In this document: positions 1-8,303 of the stretch, in pieces
Position numbering within the stretch: position 1 is the stretch's first letter
Layout of the letters: the number at the start of each line of letters is the position of its first letter
NCBI GenBank assembly: GCA_947471035.1
Contig: CANIWJ010000020.1
Span: forward strand, 1-43,081
Direction of reading: 5' to 3'
Origin: Verrucomicrobiota bacterium
Lineage (GTDB): Bacteria > Verrucomicrobiota > Verrucomicrobiia > Opitutales > Opitutaceae
DNA: 43,081 nucleotides
The notes under the pieces: model-generated
What the model saw: only the letters and a program-made list of their open reading frames with translations
What the model was told of the DNA's origin: nothing
Database searches by the model: none
Translations under genes and position numbers: made by a program

Positions 1-1850
1 ACGGTCTGGGCGATGACTTCCTTCATGAAGTCGTCGCGTTTGACCCGGCCCTGCTCCATCTGGCGGAGCTTGAATTCCCACTCGCCGGTCATGGCGGGGG
101 AGGTAAGGGCGTCGGCTTTTACGGCGTGGAGAAACTGGAGCAGCGATTCGGCCTTGGGCGAGGGCACGAGGTCGCGTTGCTGGCGCTCCATGTATTTCTG
201 GTTGATCAGGCCGTCGATGGTGTCGGCGCGGGTGGCGGGGGTGCCGAGGCCGCGTTCCTTCATGGCCTCGGCCATGTCCTCGTCCTCGACTAGTTTGCCC
301 GCGCCTTCCATGGCGGAGAGCAGGGTGGCTTCGGTGTAGCGTGGGGGCGGCTTGGTGCTCTCGGCGTGGAGGATGGCCTCGACGGTTTTGGCCTTGGCCG
401 CGTCGGCCGGGGAGAGGGCGGGCAAGGCCTTGGTCGGCGCGTCTTTTTTGCCCTCGGGGGCGGTCTCGTCTTCGAGGGCGGCGGCTTTGCCGTAAACGGC
501 GAGCCAGCCGGCGTCGGTGAGGACTTTGCCTTCGGTTTTGAAATCGTGCTGGCCGGCGATGGTCGAGATGCGGGTGGTGACGTCGAAGTGCGCCTCGGGG
601 TAGAAGGCGGCGACGAAACGGCGCGCGATCATGTCGTAAACCTTGGCCTCCATCTCATCGAGCGACTTGGGCTCGGCGGTGGTGGGGATGATGGCAAAGT
701 GATCCGAGATCTGGGCGTTGTTGAAGATCTTCTTGTTGCCGGGGCGTATCCAGGCGGATTGGACAACCTTGGCGGCGTGGGCTGCGAGGTCGCCGGAGAG
801 CGCCTGCATGGTCTCGCGCACGGTGGCGGCGTAGTCCTCGGGCAGGGCGCGGGCGTCGGTACGGGGGTAGGTGATGAGCTTGTGGCGCTCGTAGAGGGCC
901 TGGGCAATCTGGAGGGTGCGGCGGGCGGAGAGGCCGAAGCGGCCGTTGGCCTCGCGTTGCAGGGTGGTGAGATCGTAGAGGCGCGGGGAGGCCTGGGTGG
1001 TGGGCTTTTTCTCCTCGCGAACGGCGGCAGCGGGCTGGCCCTGGCAGGCGGCGAGCACGGTGCGGGCGGCGTTTTCGTCCCAGAGACGGTCGGCGCGGTC
1101 GTGTTCGTTGGCGGTGTCGCGTTTGAAAGAGGCTTTTTGATAAACACCTTCGTAAGCGCCTTGAGCGACCTGGAACTGGGCGGTGAGCCGCCAGAAGGCG
1201 CGGGGCTTGAAATTGCGGATTTCGAGCTCGCGGGCGTAAACGATGGCGAGGGTGGGAGTCTGCACGCGGCCGACGGAGGCGACATTGCCGGCGCGGGAGC
1301 CGAACATGCGTTTGGTGAGGGCGCGGGTGCCGTTGATACCGATCAGCCAATCGCTCTCGGAGCGGCAGCGGGCGGCGTCGGCCAAGCCGGAAAGATCGGA
1401 GCCGTCGCGCAGTTTCTCGAAGGCTTTTTTGATACCGTCGGCGGTCATGCTCTGCATCCAGGCGCGCTTCACCGGCAACTTGGATTTGGCGAGTTGGTAG
1501 AGATAAACGAAGATCAGTTCACCCTCTCGGCCGGCGTCGCAGGCGTTGATTACCTGGTCCACATCTTTGCGGGCGAGGAGTTTTTTAAGCAGGGAAAACT
1601 TCTCTTTTGAGTCCTCGATGGGCTTGAGGCCGAACTTCTCCGGGATGATGGGCAACGTCTCTAAGCGCCAGAAACCGTACTTCTTTTTATCGATGTCCTC
1701 GGGCATCTCCAGCTCGACCACGTGGCCGACGGCGGAAGAGATGACCCATTCGTCGTTTTCGTACCAATCGCCGTTTTTGGGGACTTTTCCGAGGGCGCGG
1801 GCAAGGTCGGCCGCGACGGACGGCTTTTCGGCGATGACGAGAGACTTCAT
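1..1850 (-). CDS. topB: DNA topoisomerase III (type IA), 3' end outside window
   Basis: Type IA topoisomerase that cuts one DNA strand through a 5'-phosphotyrosine link to relax and decatenate DNA. The frame starts at the ATG at 1850-1848 (MKSLVIAEKPSVA) and stays open to the window edge, so about 616 residues are visible and the C-terminus is missing. The TOPRIM domain shows the glutamate of IAEKPS (E8) and the CDAGREGELI motif (D105, E109). The catalytic tyrosine lies in LITYPRTDARALP at residue 328, the same number as in E. coli TopB. The motif GxGTPATRAD (as LGTPATRAD) is also present. The TopB-type TOPRIM motif and the absence, so far, of TopA zinc ribbons favour topoisomerase III over I. 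It lies 72 bp downstream of the RES toxin gene on the same strand. No Shine-Dalgarno sequence is visible. Confidence 0.93.
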   Translation of the reverse strand, partial: MKSLVIAEKPSVAADLARALGKVPKNGDWYENDEWVISSAVGHVVELEMPEDIDKKKYGFWRLETLPIIPEKFGLKPIEDSKEKFSLLKKLLARKDVDQVINACDAGREGELIFVYLYQLAKSKLPVKRAWMQSMTADGIKKAFEKLRDGSDLSGLADAARCRSESDWLIGINGTRALTKRMFGSRAGNVASVGRVQTPTLAIVYARELEIRNFKPRAFWRLTAQFQVAQGAYEGVYQKASFKRDTANEHDRADRLWDENAARTVLAACQGQPAAAVREEKKPTTQASPRLYDLTTLQREANGRFGLSARRTLQIAQALYERHKLITYPRTDARALPEDYAATVRETMQALSGDLAAHAAKVVQSAWIRPGNKKIFNNAQISDHFAIIPTTAEPKSLDEMEAKVYDMIARRFVAAFYPEAHFDVTTRISTIAGQHDFKTEGKVLTDAGWLAVYGKAAALEDETAPEGKKDAPTKALPALSPADAAKAKTVEAILHAESTKPPPRYTEATLLSAMEGAGKLVEDEDMAEAMKERGLGTPATRADTIDGLINQKYMERQQRDLVPSPKAESLLQFLHAVKADALTSPAMTGEWEFKLRQMEQGRVKRDDFMKEVIAQT

Positions 1851-1922
1851 GGGTTGCGAGCGCGTAGGGAGCGAGGGCGGCAAGCGCAAGCGCGACTTTT
1901 TACGACCGGCGCGGGAAGCGGT

Positions 1923-2402
1923 TTATTTAACCGGATAAATCTTGGACTCGGGCGCCAAGCGTAAGCGCTGATCCAGCTCGAAAAACACCGGCGGCAACGG
2001 GCGCAGTGTGGCGAAGCGCGGGTGGGCCGGATTTAGCAGATAGTTAAATTCCTGTGGCACGATCACGCTGGGCACGGCGAGGGCGAGTCCGCTCGCCTTG
2101 CGCAGCCAGCGGTCGCCCAGCGCCCGGGTCTGGGCGAGGTCGTCGCGCCGGCTGAAGGCGTCGGCCGGAAGCGCCTCGATGTCTTCGGCTGCCAAATCGA
2201 CCTGGATGAAGGAAAAAAACGGCAGGGGCGCGGCGGTATCGAGGTGCACCAGGGTTTCGAGCAAAGCCAGCGAACGGGCTGCGCTGGTATAAACCACGCG
2301 CAGGCCCGGGCTGTTCCAGCGCCCGCCAAAGAGTTTTGCGCCCTCGCCAGTGAACGCATCCAGGGCGCGGGAGGTGCGCGTCAGGCGAAAGACCGTCGGC
2401 AT
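1923..2402 (-). CDS. RES-domain toxin of a RES-Xre toxin-antitoxin pair
   Basis: RES-family toxins degrade or modify NAD+ and stop growth unless bound by their Xre/MbcA partner. The chosen start is MPTVFRLTR at 2402, 7 bp after the antitoxin stop, which gives 159 residues. The frame extends upstream to 2465, but that part overlaps the antitoxin and does not look like the family. The family's conserved residues are present: R28 in GGRWN, Y38 and E49 in the VYTS...LLETL segment, and S112 in VPSVIVPQE, followed by NYLLNP. The length is normal for the family. The antitoxin gene is immediately upstream. The toxin appears intact, so the pair is probably functional. NAD+ as the substrate is family knowledge and not shown here. 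Confidence 0.88.
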   Translation of the reverse strand: MPTVFRLTRTSRALDAFTGEGAKLFGGRWNSPGLRVVYTSAARSLALLETLVHLDTAAPLPFFSFIQVDLAAEDIEALPADAFSRRDDLAQTRALGDRWLRKASGLALAVPSVIVPQEFNYLLNPAHPRFATLRPLPPVFFELDQRLRLAPESKIYPVK

Positions 2403-2409
2403 CCGCTGA

Positions 2410-2877
2410 CTAGTTATAGACTCCGTATTCGAGCCGCCCGATGAGGTTTTCGACCTCGCGGGCACCGGGCTCGGTCTCGGCGTAATCCAGCGGGGTAGCC
2501 CCGCCCAGTGCCAAGGCCGGACGACGCAGCCATTCGCGGGCGGTTTGTTCGTTTAGGTCGAAAAGCTGCGCCGCCTGCCAAAACAACCGCGCATAACGCA
2601 CAATGCGGTCGCCATGCGCCGGATCCAGCGGTGCCCCGTCGTGACGCCGCCGCGCCAAGGTGGCGACCGAGATACCGACTTTTTGGGCCATGGCCTCCAC
2701 CGTCAGGCCCAGCAGATCGCGCAACGCATCAAACTCCACCAAGGGCAGGCCGACCTTGATCGCGTTCATCATCGCCGGTCCGTCGAGGTGGGGATGCACA
2801 GGCTCAAGAGTGGCGACTTCGTGAAGACTTCCCGCGTGGAGGCGGCTGGGGTGTTGTAAAATCAGGGGATCGTTCAT
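2410..2877 (-). CDS. Xre/MbcA/ParS-type antitoxin (DUF2384), RES partner
   Basis: A 155-residue antitoxin that should neutralise the RES toxin and repress the operon. The core has a helix-turn-helix (LGLTVEAMAQKVGISVATLARRR, roughly residues 57-79) followed by the C-terminal toxin-binding DUF2384 part (DRIVRYARLFWQAAQLF, then ALGGATPLDY and the ENLIGRLEYGVYN tail). The ALGGxxPLDY motif is characteristic of the family. The first 35 residues are poorly conserved in style, and a second start (MNAIKVGLPL, near 2769) is possible. The annotated ATG lies inside an inverted repeat that looks like an operator. The gene is followed after 7 bp by the toxin, the usual antitoxin-first order. Confidence 0.87.
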   Translation of the reverse strand: MNDPLILQHPSRLHAGSLHEVATLEPVHPHLDGPAMMNAIKVGLPLVEFDALRDLLGLTVEAMAQKVGISVATLARRRHDGAPLDPAHGDRIVRYARLFWQAAQLFDLNEQTAREWLRRPALALGGATPLDYAETEPGAREVENLIGRLEYGVYN

Positions 2878-2903
2878 TTGATAGAATAAAATTCGTCAAA
2901 TGA
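2874..2903. promoter_or_regulatory. Inverted repeat, probable autoregulatory operator of the RES-Xre operon
   Basis: Perfect 8-bp arms TCATTTGA (2874-2881) and TCAAATGA (2896-2903) are separated by 14 AT-rich bases, so the arm centres are about 22 bp (two helical turns) apart. The left arm contains the antitoxin start codon. Xre-type antitoxins usually repress their own promoter by binding such palindromes. The operator role is inferred from position and symmetry. Confidence 0.5.
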
Positions 2904-2916
2904 GCGAAAGCCAAGT

Positions 2917-2958
2917 AAAAAACATCCCGCCTGCGCACGTTTGGCGCGAGGCGGGATG
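2917..2958 (-). terminator. Rho-independent terminator of the aminotransferase gene
   Basis: On the minus strand a 9-bp stem (CATCCCGCC 2923-2931 with GGCGGGATG 2950-2958) is extended by an inner GC stem and followed by six T residues (A run at 2917-2922 on plus). It lies 28 bp after the aminotransferase stop and before the toxin-antitoxin operator, so it separates the two units. A second short hairpin (2964-2969 with 2974-2979) with seven T residues on the plus strand abuts the stop and may end antisense transcripts. Confidence 0.8.
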
Positions 2959-2985
2959 GGAGGGCGTGCGTTGGCACGCGTTTTT

Positions 2986-4074
2986 TTAAGCGGCGACCTT
3001 CGGGCACTCGGCGAGGGCGGAGTCGAAGGAGGCGAGCATGCTGGCGATGGTGGCGTCGGTTTCGTCGCCCATGTTGGAGATGCGGAAGGTCTTGCCCTTG
3101 AGTTTACCGTAACCGCCATCAATCACGAGGCTGTGCTTGGACTTCAGGGTCTTGTTAAGCGCGGCGAGATCGTAGTTCAGGTTGTTGGCGAAGCAATTCA
3201 GGGCGATGGAGCCGTAGCCTTCTTTGGGGAACAGCTTGAAGCCCTTGGCCAGGATGTGGTCGCGCACCATTTTGTTGAGGCGGGCGTGGCGGGCGTAGCG
3301 GGCCTCGATGCCCTCGGCTTTGATGTCTTCGAGCTTGGACTTGAGCGCGTAGATCAAGGCGATGGTCGGGGTGCTGGGGGTCATGCCGGCTTCGTGGTTC
3401 TTCTGGAACTCGACGAAATCGAAATAATAGCCGCGGTCGGCGAGGGTGGCGGCGCGTTCCAGGGCGCGTTTGGAGACGCTGACCAGCGCCAGACCGGGCG
3501 GCATTGCCAAGGCCTTTTGCGAGCCGGTGATCAGCACGTCGATGCCGAGTTCGTCCTTCTTGATAGGAACGACGGAGAAGGAACTAACGGTGTCCACGAT
3601 CGAGATGACATCGGGGAATTCGCGGATCACGGCCATCAGAGCGGGCAGATCGCTCATGCAACCGCAGGAAGTCTCGTTGTGGATGAGGGTGATGGCGTCG
3701 TAGGCGCCGGTGGCGAGTTCGCGGCGCACGGCCTCGGGATCGACGGGCTGGCCCCACTCGGCCTTGAGCGCTCCGGCGGCTTTGCCGCAACGCAGGGAAA
3801 CGTCGTACCACTTGTCGGAAAATGCTCCGTTCATGCAGTTAAGCACTTTTTTCTTAACAACATTACGGATAGCGCCTTCCATGATTCCCCAGGCCGAGCT
3901 GGTGGAAAGGTAAACGGGATCCGTGGTGTAGAACAGGGCCTGGAGATCAGGCTGAATCGCGTTGTAGAGGGCGACGAAATCGTTGCTGCGGTGGCCGATC
4001 ATGCCCTGGGCCATGGCCTTAAGGGTTTTTTCAGAAACGGCTATGGGGCCGGGAATAAAGAGTTTGTAGCTCAT
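2986..4074 (-). CDS. Class V aminotransferase (alanine/serine-glyoxylate aminotransferase type)
   Basis: A PLP-dependent fold-type I aminotransferase of 362 residues, the normal length. The N-terminal LFIPGPIAVSEKTLKAM and GHRS motifs are those of the serine-pyruvate / alanine-glyoxylate group. The Schiff-base lysine is K187 in ITGSQKALAMPPGLA, and the PLP-binding aspartate is in the IVDTVSSF segment. HNETSCGCMSDLP is the substrate-loop region. Likely reactions are transfer from alanine or serine to glyoxylate or pyruvate. In lineages lacking a classical SerC, relatives of this type can also serve in serine synthesis, which I cannot decide here. It is a single gene bounded downstream by a strong terminator and upstream by a 12-bp inverted repeat. 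Confidence 0.88.
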   Translation of the reverse strand: MSYKLFIPGPIAVSEKTLKAMAQGMIGHRSNDFVALYNAIQPDLQALFYTTDPVYLSTSSAWGIMEGAIRNVVKKKVLNCMNGAFSDKWYDVSLRCGKAAGALKAEWGQPVDPEAVRRELATGAYDAITLIHNETSCGCMSDLPALMAVIREFPDVISIVDTVSSFSVVPIKKDELGIDVLITGSQKALAMPPGLALVSVSKRALERAATLADRGYYFDFVEFQKNHEAGMTPSTPTIALIYALKSKLEDIKAEGIEARYARHARLNKMVRDHILAKGFKLFPKEGYGSIALNCFANNLNYDLAALNKTLKSKHSLVIDGGYGKLKGKTFRISNMGDETDATIASMLASFDSALAECPKVAA

Positions 4075-4121
4075 GATGTGTGGGTTTTTCGGGGGATGGT
4101 CTGCGGCGAAAATGAAAGGGT

Positions 4122-4175
4122 TAAGCGAAGCGGTTGTGTGACCTGCCGGTCAAATCCGATTTCCCGCTTCGCTTA
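4122..4175. repeat. Perfect 12-bp inverted repeat with nested hairpin between rsmB-like and aminotransferase genes
   Basis: The arms TAAGCGAAGCGG (4122-4133) and CCGCTTCGCTTA (4164-4175) are exact complements. The 30-nt loop contains a further small stem, GACC/GGTC (4140-4143, 4148-4151). The right arm overlaps the TAA stop of the methyltransferase gene. On the minus strand the structure is followed by a weakly T-rich ACCCTTTCATTTTCG. It may be a terminator or attenuator of the methyltransferase transcript, or a dispersed REP-like element. Confidence 0.6.
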
Positions 4176-5309
4176 CGAAGTATTACGCCGGAAGGTGGCG
4201 ACGTAGAAGCCGTCGTTATCGTCGGTTCCCGGAGCTATCGTGCGTGCGGGGGCGTCGATTTGGTATGTGTTGGAGTGGCGCGCGAGAAACGCTTCGGCGA
4301 CCGAGCGGTTTTCGGTGCGGGCGATCGAGCACGTGGCGTAAACGAGTTTCCCGCCCGGGCGCACACGGGGCGCGGCTTGATCGAGAATGGTTGCTTGCAG
4401 CTGGGCCGAGGCGCGCAGGTCGGCTTGCGTGGTGCAGGCCATCAGATGAGGCGCGCGCCGCCAGGTGCCACTGCCCGAGCAGGGGGCATCCACTAAAACG
4501 CCGTCGTAGGCGTCGCCTGCTGTGTTCGGGGTGCGTATGCGGCCGGCCAGACCTGCCCGGTTGGCGCGGGCGCGGAGCTCGGCCAAAGGCGCACTCCGGG
4601 TGTCGGTGGCGTCGATCCGCGCGGAGGGGCCTAGCAAGCGGGCGAGTTGAAGGGTTTTGCCACCCGCTCCGGCGCAGGCGTCGAGCCAGCGCGGGCCGGG
4701 TGAACGGCTAGAGAAATCCAATCCGGCCAAGATGTGCTGTGAACCGGCGTCCTGAACTTCGTAGCGGCCCTCTTCGTAGGTGCGGGCCGAGGTGACGTTG
4801 GTCTCGGGCGGGAGCCGCCAGGCATCGGGCAGGCTGGGGTGGCGCTCCGCTATCCATCCCCGGGCCGCCCAATCGGCTAAAACCTCCTCGGGATCGTCGG
4901 TTTGCAGGCGTATCCACAACGGTGCGCGTGTGAGCAAAGCACGGGCAGTGACTGCGGGGTCGGCGCCGGTTTCGCACTCCTCCGCGAACCATTCGGGCAT
5001 GAGGTCAATGGCGGAAAACTCGGGCGCCGGTGTGGCGGCGAAAGCCTCGCGGAAGCCCTCGGTCTCGCGGGTGGCGGCGCAGGCGCGGGCGACGAGCGCG
5101 GCCCAGATCGTCTCGTCGGTGACGCTGCCGAGGATGCGCGCAAGTCGGGTGGCAGTGAGCAATAACTCGCGGTAGAAGCGACGGTCGCGGCTGCCAAAGC
5201 GGCGATCGGCCAGCAAGGCTTGCAACCGACCGGGCATGGCACGGTCAAGCGGTTGCAGGCGCTCCCAAAGGGTGCGCGCGATGCGGAGCTGGTTGGGAGC
5301 GAAACTCAT
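4173..5309 (-). CDS. RsmB/NOL1/NOP2/Sun-family RNA (cytosine-C5) methyltransferase
   Basis: A SAM-dependent enzyme that methylates carbon 5 of cytosine, probably in 16S rRNA (378 residues). The N-terminal third is helical and NusB-like in character. The methyltransferase core shows the SAM motif LDACAGAGGKTLQLA (around 209-223), motif IV VDAPCSGSGTW with C277, motif VI YATCSI with the catalytic C327, and the C-terminal DGFYVATF signature. Both cysteines used by this family for attack and release are intact. The most likely target is that of RsmB (C967 in E. coli numbering), but substrate cannot be read from the sequence. It lies 38 bp downstream of lptD on the same strand. Confidence 0.9.
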   Translation of the reverse strand: MSFAPNQLRIARTLWERLQPLDRAMPGRLQALLADRRFGSRDRRFYRELLLTATRLARILGSVTDETIWAALVARACAATRETEGFREAFAATPAPEFSAIDLMPEWFAEECETGADPAVTARALLTRAPLWIRLQTDDPEEVLADWAARGWIAERHPSLPDAWRLPPETNVTSARTYEEGRYEVQDAGSQHILAGLDFSSRSPGPRWLDACAGAGGKTLQLARLLGPSARIDATDTRSAPLAELRARANRAGLAGRIRTPNTAGDAYDGVLVDAPCSGSGTWRRAPHLMACTTQADLRASAQLQATILDQAAPRVRPGGKLVYATCSIARTENRSVAEAFLARHSNTYQIDAPARTIAPGTDDNDGFYVATFRRNTS

Positions 5310-5347
5310 TGCGGGCGGGGCAGGCCGAAAGGGCGGCCTGTGGTCGC

Positions 5348-7543
5348 TCAGAAGGCCCTGGTTTCGATACGGAATCCGAAACGGAAGTTATCTTCACGGC
5401 GCGAATCGTCGTAGAAGGAGAGCTCGTAGCTCAAGGTCCACAGACGCGAAATGCGCTGGCGCAGGGCGTAGGTTTGCTCGGTGAATTTCGACTCTTTTGC
5501 ATCGTAGCGGAAGCGCATCAGGATCGAGTAAATCTCGCTTAGGCGCAGGCCGTAGTCGGCGGTGTATTGCTGGATCTCGCGCGCCGCCATCGCGTCTTGC
5601 AGGTAATGGGTGCCGAGGCGGAAATTCCAGCGGTCGGCGTCCTTCACAGTGAGACCGGTATTCAGCTCCTGAACTTTACCGGTTTGCAGGGTGGTGCGGT
5701 TGTAGGCGTCAAAATTGAGCCATTGGGCGGGAAGGAGTTCGAGGAAGGTATGGGCGTCGGTTTGGTCGCGACGCTGGCCGGCGGTCGTGGCGGCCTCGGC
5801 GTCGGCATATTGATCCACCGCCATGTTCAGGCGCACGAGATCACGCGAGCCGTAGGCCGGGTCTCGGGTCTGTAGCGTGTGGTCCATTCCGATGCGGAAG
5901 GTGTTGAGGGCGGGCAGGCGGTCGATTTCGCGCCGATCGGCCAGGCCGAGGGGGCGCAGGTAAGTGCTGAAAACATCGTCGTCGATCGCAGGAATGGAGC
6001 CCCGGCCTACGTCGGCGGAGGGGCTCAGGCGGTAGGAAACCTTGGGGGTGGCGATGTGGCGCAGGCCGTCGATGCCCCATGCCTGGTTCTGGTAGTTCCA
6101 GGTGGCGCTGCTTTCCCACAGTTTGCTGTCGAAGCCGAATTCGCCCAGCACGCGGGTGTAGTTGTCGTTGGTGCTGGTCGCGAGGGTGCGTTGGTAGTGG
6201 GTGATACGGGTGCCGGCGGTGGGCGTGACAGAGAACCACTCGCGAGGGGAGAAGGGGCGGTTGACACCGTAGTAGAGGTCGGCTCGATCGCTGCGCACGG
6301 TGCCAGAGCCGAAGGGATCGTCTTCGCGCAGGGCTGCTACACCGGCGTTGATGCGGTGGTAAATGCCGGCGCCTAGCTCAACCGGCAGGCCGTCGAAACG
6401 CACTTCTGGCAAACGCTCCTGGACTACCGAGTAGTCGTTCACTTGTACGCGGCTGAAGAGCGAGACGACGTAGTTGTCGCCCGCCTTGTCGGCCTCGATC
6501 CAGGTGTCGGGCGTCTGGACAATGCCGAAGTTTTCCGGGCGAAAATCGCGGGTCACAAACGAGTCCGACCAATAGTTAAGTTGACCAGCCACGGTGAGGC
6601 CAGGTTGTACCACTTGGTAGTGGTTCCATTCGATGAAGCCGCGTTCGGCACGGATCGTTTGGCCGCGAATATCCAAACCGGTGTCGCCCTGATCCTGAAT
6701 ATAGCCGGTGCGGAATTCGCCCTTCGCGCCGGTGCCGTCGGCGCGAAACGTATCGTAATCGCCGATCGGCCCGAAGAGCAGGCCGCGTTTGGTGAAGATG
6801 CCCAGGTCGGCGCCCAGCCGGGTGGTTTCGCTCACAGATTTGGTGGCGGCGACGCCCAGTTCCGCGCCGAGTTTACCACTGTAGCTGGCGTATAAATCCA
6901 GCCCGGAGAACGATGGGCTGTTAGGGTTTTCCGTGAAGGAGGGCAGGGGAAAAAAGTTGACGCCGCCGACTCCGGCTCGGGCTTTTTCCAGTTTAACGGA
7001 TGTAGCCGATTTCTCGCTGCCGTTTTGATAGGTCACGGTGCCCGCGCTTACGGAGGGGCCCAGGGGTTCGGGCTCGCCGTAGGTCACGGAGGCATCGGTT
7101 ACACGCAGGTTTTCCGGGGTGCCATCGGCTTGGGTGCCTTGGGCCAGGATGCCTTCTTGGCCGACGCGGAAGCGGCCTACTTGGTAGGTGCGGTCATCGT
7201 AACGGTAGCTGAGTTCGTCGGCGAGCAGGCGTTTCGGGCCCTGGATGAGAATGACATTGCCCCGGGCATAGGCGGTGCGTTCGGCCATGCGGTAGCTGAT
7301 TTCGTCGGCGTAGAGCACAACATCCCGGTCGGCCAGCCGTGCTTCACCAGTGGCGATCAACTCGGTTTCGGTGATGCGCGTCTTTTCAGCGGTGAGCTGG
7401 GGCCGAATGGGTTCGGCGGCATTCAAGCTCGCGAAAGCGAGCAGCAAAGTAGCAACGAAGGGGGCGAAGCGTGGAGTCACAGACGCGCGAGCAAAGAGCA
7501 CCGGAGCGTTCAGGCAAGCCCCTAGGGCGTGCAACCGGGGCAT
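5348..7543 (-). CDS. LptD-like LPS-assembly outer-membrane protein
   Basis: An outer-membrane barrel protein that, with LptE, inserts lipopolysaccharide into the outer leaflet. The preferred start is the ATG at 7543, which shares one base with the TGA of the upstream glucokinase gene (TGATG), giving 731 residues. The frame is open to 7645. The protein has a signal peptide (FVATLLLAFASLNAAEP) and an N-terminal OstA/LptA-like beta-jellyroll with the repeated pattern LYADEISYRMAERTAYARGNV / LLADELSYRYDDRTYQV. A long barrel of alternating aromatic strands follows, ending in a C-terminal phenylalanine (FRIETRAF). I see no cysteine in the mature part, so the disulfides required by E. coli LptD cannot form. 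Confidence 0.83.
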   Translation of the reverse strand: MPRLHALGACLNAPVLFARASVTPRFAPFVATLLLAFASLNAAEPIRPQLTAEKTRITETELIATGEARLADRDVVLYADEISYRMAERTAYARGNVILIQGPKRLLADELSYRYDDRTYQVGRFRVGQEGILAQGTQADGTPENLRVTDASVTYGEPEPLGPSVSAGTVTYQNGSEKSATSVKLEKARAGVGGVNFFPLPSFTENPNSPSFSGLDLYASYSGKLGAELGVAATKSVSETTRLGADLGIFTKRGLLFGPIGDYDTFRADGTGAKGEFRTGYIQDQGDTGLDIRGQTIRAERGFIEWNHYQVVQPGLTVAGQLNYWSDSFVTRDFRPENFGIVQTPDTWIEADKAGDNYVVSLFSRVQVNDYSVVQERLPEVRFDGLPVELGAGIYHRINAGVAALREDDPFGSGTVRSDRADLYYGVNRPFSPREWFSVTPTAGTRITHYQRTLATSTNDNYTRVLGEFGFDSKLWESSATWNYQNQAWGIDGLRHIATPKVSYRLSPSADVGRGSIPAIDDDVFSTYLRPLGLADRREIDRLPALNTFRIGMDHTLQTRDPAYGSRDLVRLNMAVDQYADAEAATTAGQRRDQTDAHTFLELLPAQWLNFDAYNRTTLQTGKVQELNTGLTVKDADRWNFRLGTHYLQDAMAAREIQQYTADYGLRLSEIYSILMRFRYDAKESKFTEQTYALRQRISRLWTLSYELSFYDDSRREDNFRFGFRIETRAF

Positions 7544-8280
7544 CAGAGTGAACGCGCCGCATGCAGCGCGGCGCCGACGATACCGGCTTCGTTTAGGAAT
7601 TCCGCCGGGGCAATCGGAGTGCGAATCTTGAGATGGGGAAACCATTGGGCGTGGTCCGCGCTGATACCTCCGCCGACAATAATGAGTTCGGGCCAGAGCA
7701 GGTTCTCGAGTTCACGCAGATACTCGCCGACCTCGGCTGCCCAGGCGGCGTAACTCAGCTCACGACGGGTTTTTGCCGCCCCGGAAATGAACTTTTCCCA
7801 CGATTCGCCTTCGTGTTTAAGGTGTCCGAATTCGGAATTCGGGTAGAGCTTGCCGTCGATAAACAAAGCCGTGCCCACTCCCGTGCCAAAGGTAAGGAGT
7901 AATACCGCTCCCTGGCGGTTGAGTCCGGCCCCAAAGGTGGCCTCGGCTAAACCGGCGGCATCGGCATCGTTGACCAGACTGATTTCGGAGCCGACCACTT
8001 CCTCGAACAACTTCCCGGCATCGAGTCCGATAAAGTCCGGATGCAGATTGGCCGAGGTGCGAATAACCGAGCCATGCACCACCCCCGGAAATCCGATTCC
8101 GATTGGGCCTTTCCAGTCAAAATGTGCGGCGAAGCGCGCAATGGCGTCCGCAGTCTCCTGCGGAGTGAGCTGTCCCGGGGTGTGGATGCGGTGTTTCTCC
8201 GCGAGGAGTTTGCCGGTTTTCGTGTCCACGGGTGCGCCCTTGAGCGCCGAACCTCCGATATCGATGCCGAGTACTTTCAT
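7543..8280 (-). CDS. ppgK: ROK-family polyphosphate glucokinase
   Basis: Phosphorylates glucose to glucose-6-phosphate with polyphosphate (or ATP) as donor. The chosen start is MKVLGIDIGGSALKG at 8280 (245 residues, family-typical). The frame runs 14 codons further upstream into SlyD without similarity to the family. The phosphate-binding motif GIDIGGSALKGAPVD is of the polyphosphate-glucokinase subtype. VNDADAAGLAEA holds the catalytic aspartate region, and LTFGTGVGTALFIDGKLYPNSEFGHL is the second diagnostic block. The zinc-binding CXCGXXGC motif of many ROK sugar kinases is absent, as expected for this subtype. It sits between slyD and lptD and overlaps the lptD start by one base, so the two are probably co-translated. 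Confidence 0.88.
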   Translation of the reverse strand: MKVLGIDIGGSALKGAPVDTKTGKLLAEKHRIHTPGQLTPQETADAIARFAAHFDWKGPIGIGFPGVVHGSVIRTSANLHPDFIGLDAGKLFEEVVGSEISLVNDADAAGLAEATFGAGLNRQGAVLLLTFGTGVGTALFIDGKLYPNSEFGHLKHEGESWEKFISGAAKTRRELSYAAWAAEVGEYLRELENLLWPELIIVGGGISADHAQWFPHLKIRTPIAPAEFLNEAGIVGAALHAARSL

Positions 8281-8303
8281 GGGCGTTTGGGGGGCTTCTG
8301 GGA

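Noticed and set aside
366..1610. 414-residue plus-strand open frame, very Gly/Val/Ala-rich
   Set aside because: It is antisense to topB, whose TOPRIM and YPRTD motifs are unmistakable. The composition is that of a high-GC antisense shadow.
2941..4206. 421-residue plus-strand open frame
   Set aside because: It is the exact complement of the class V aminotransferase, with low-complexity Gly/Val content and no family features.
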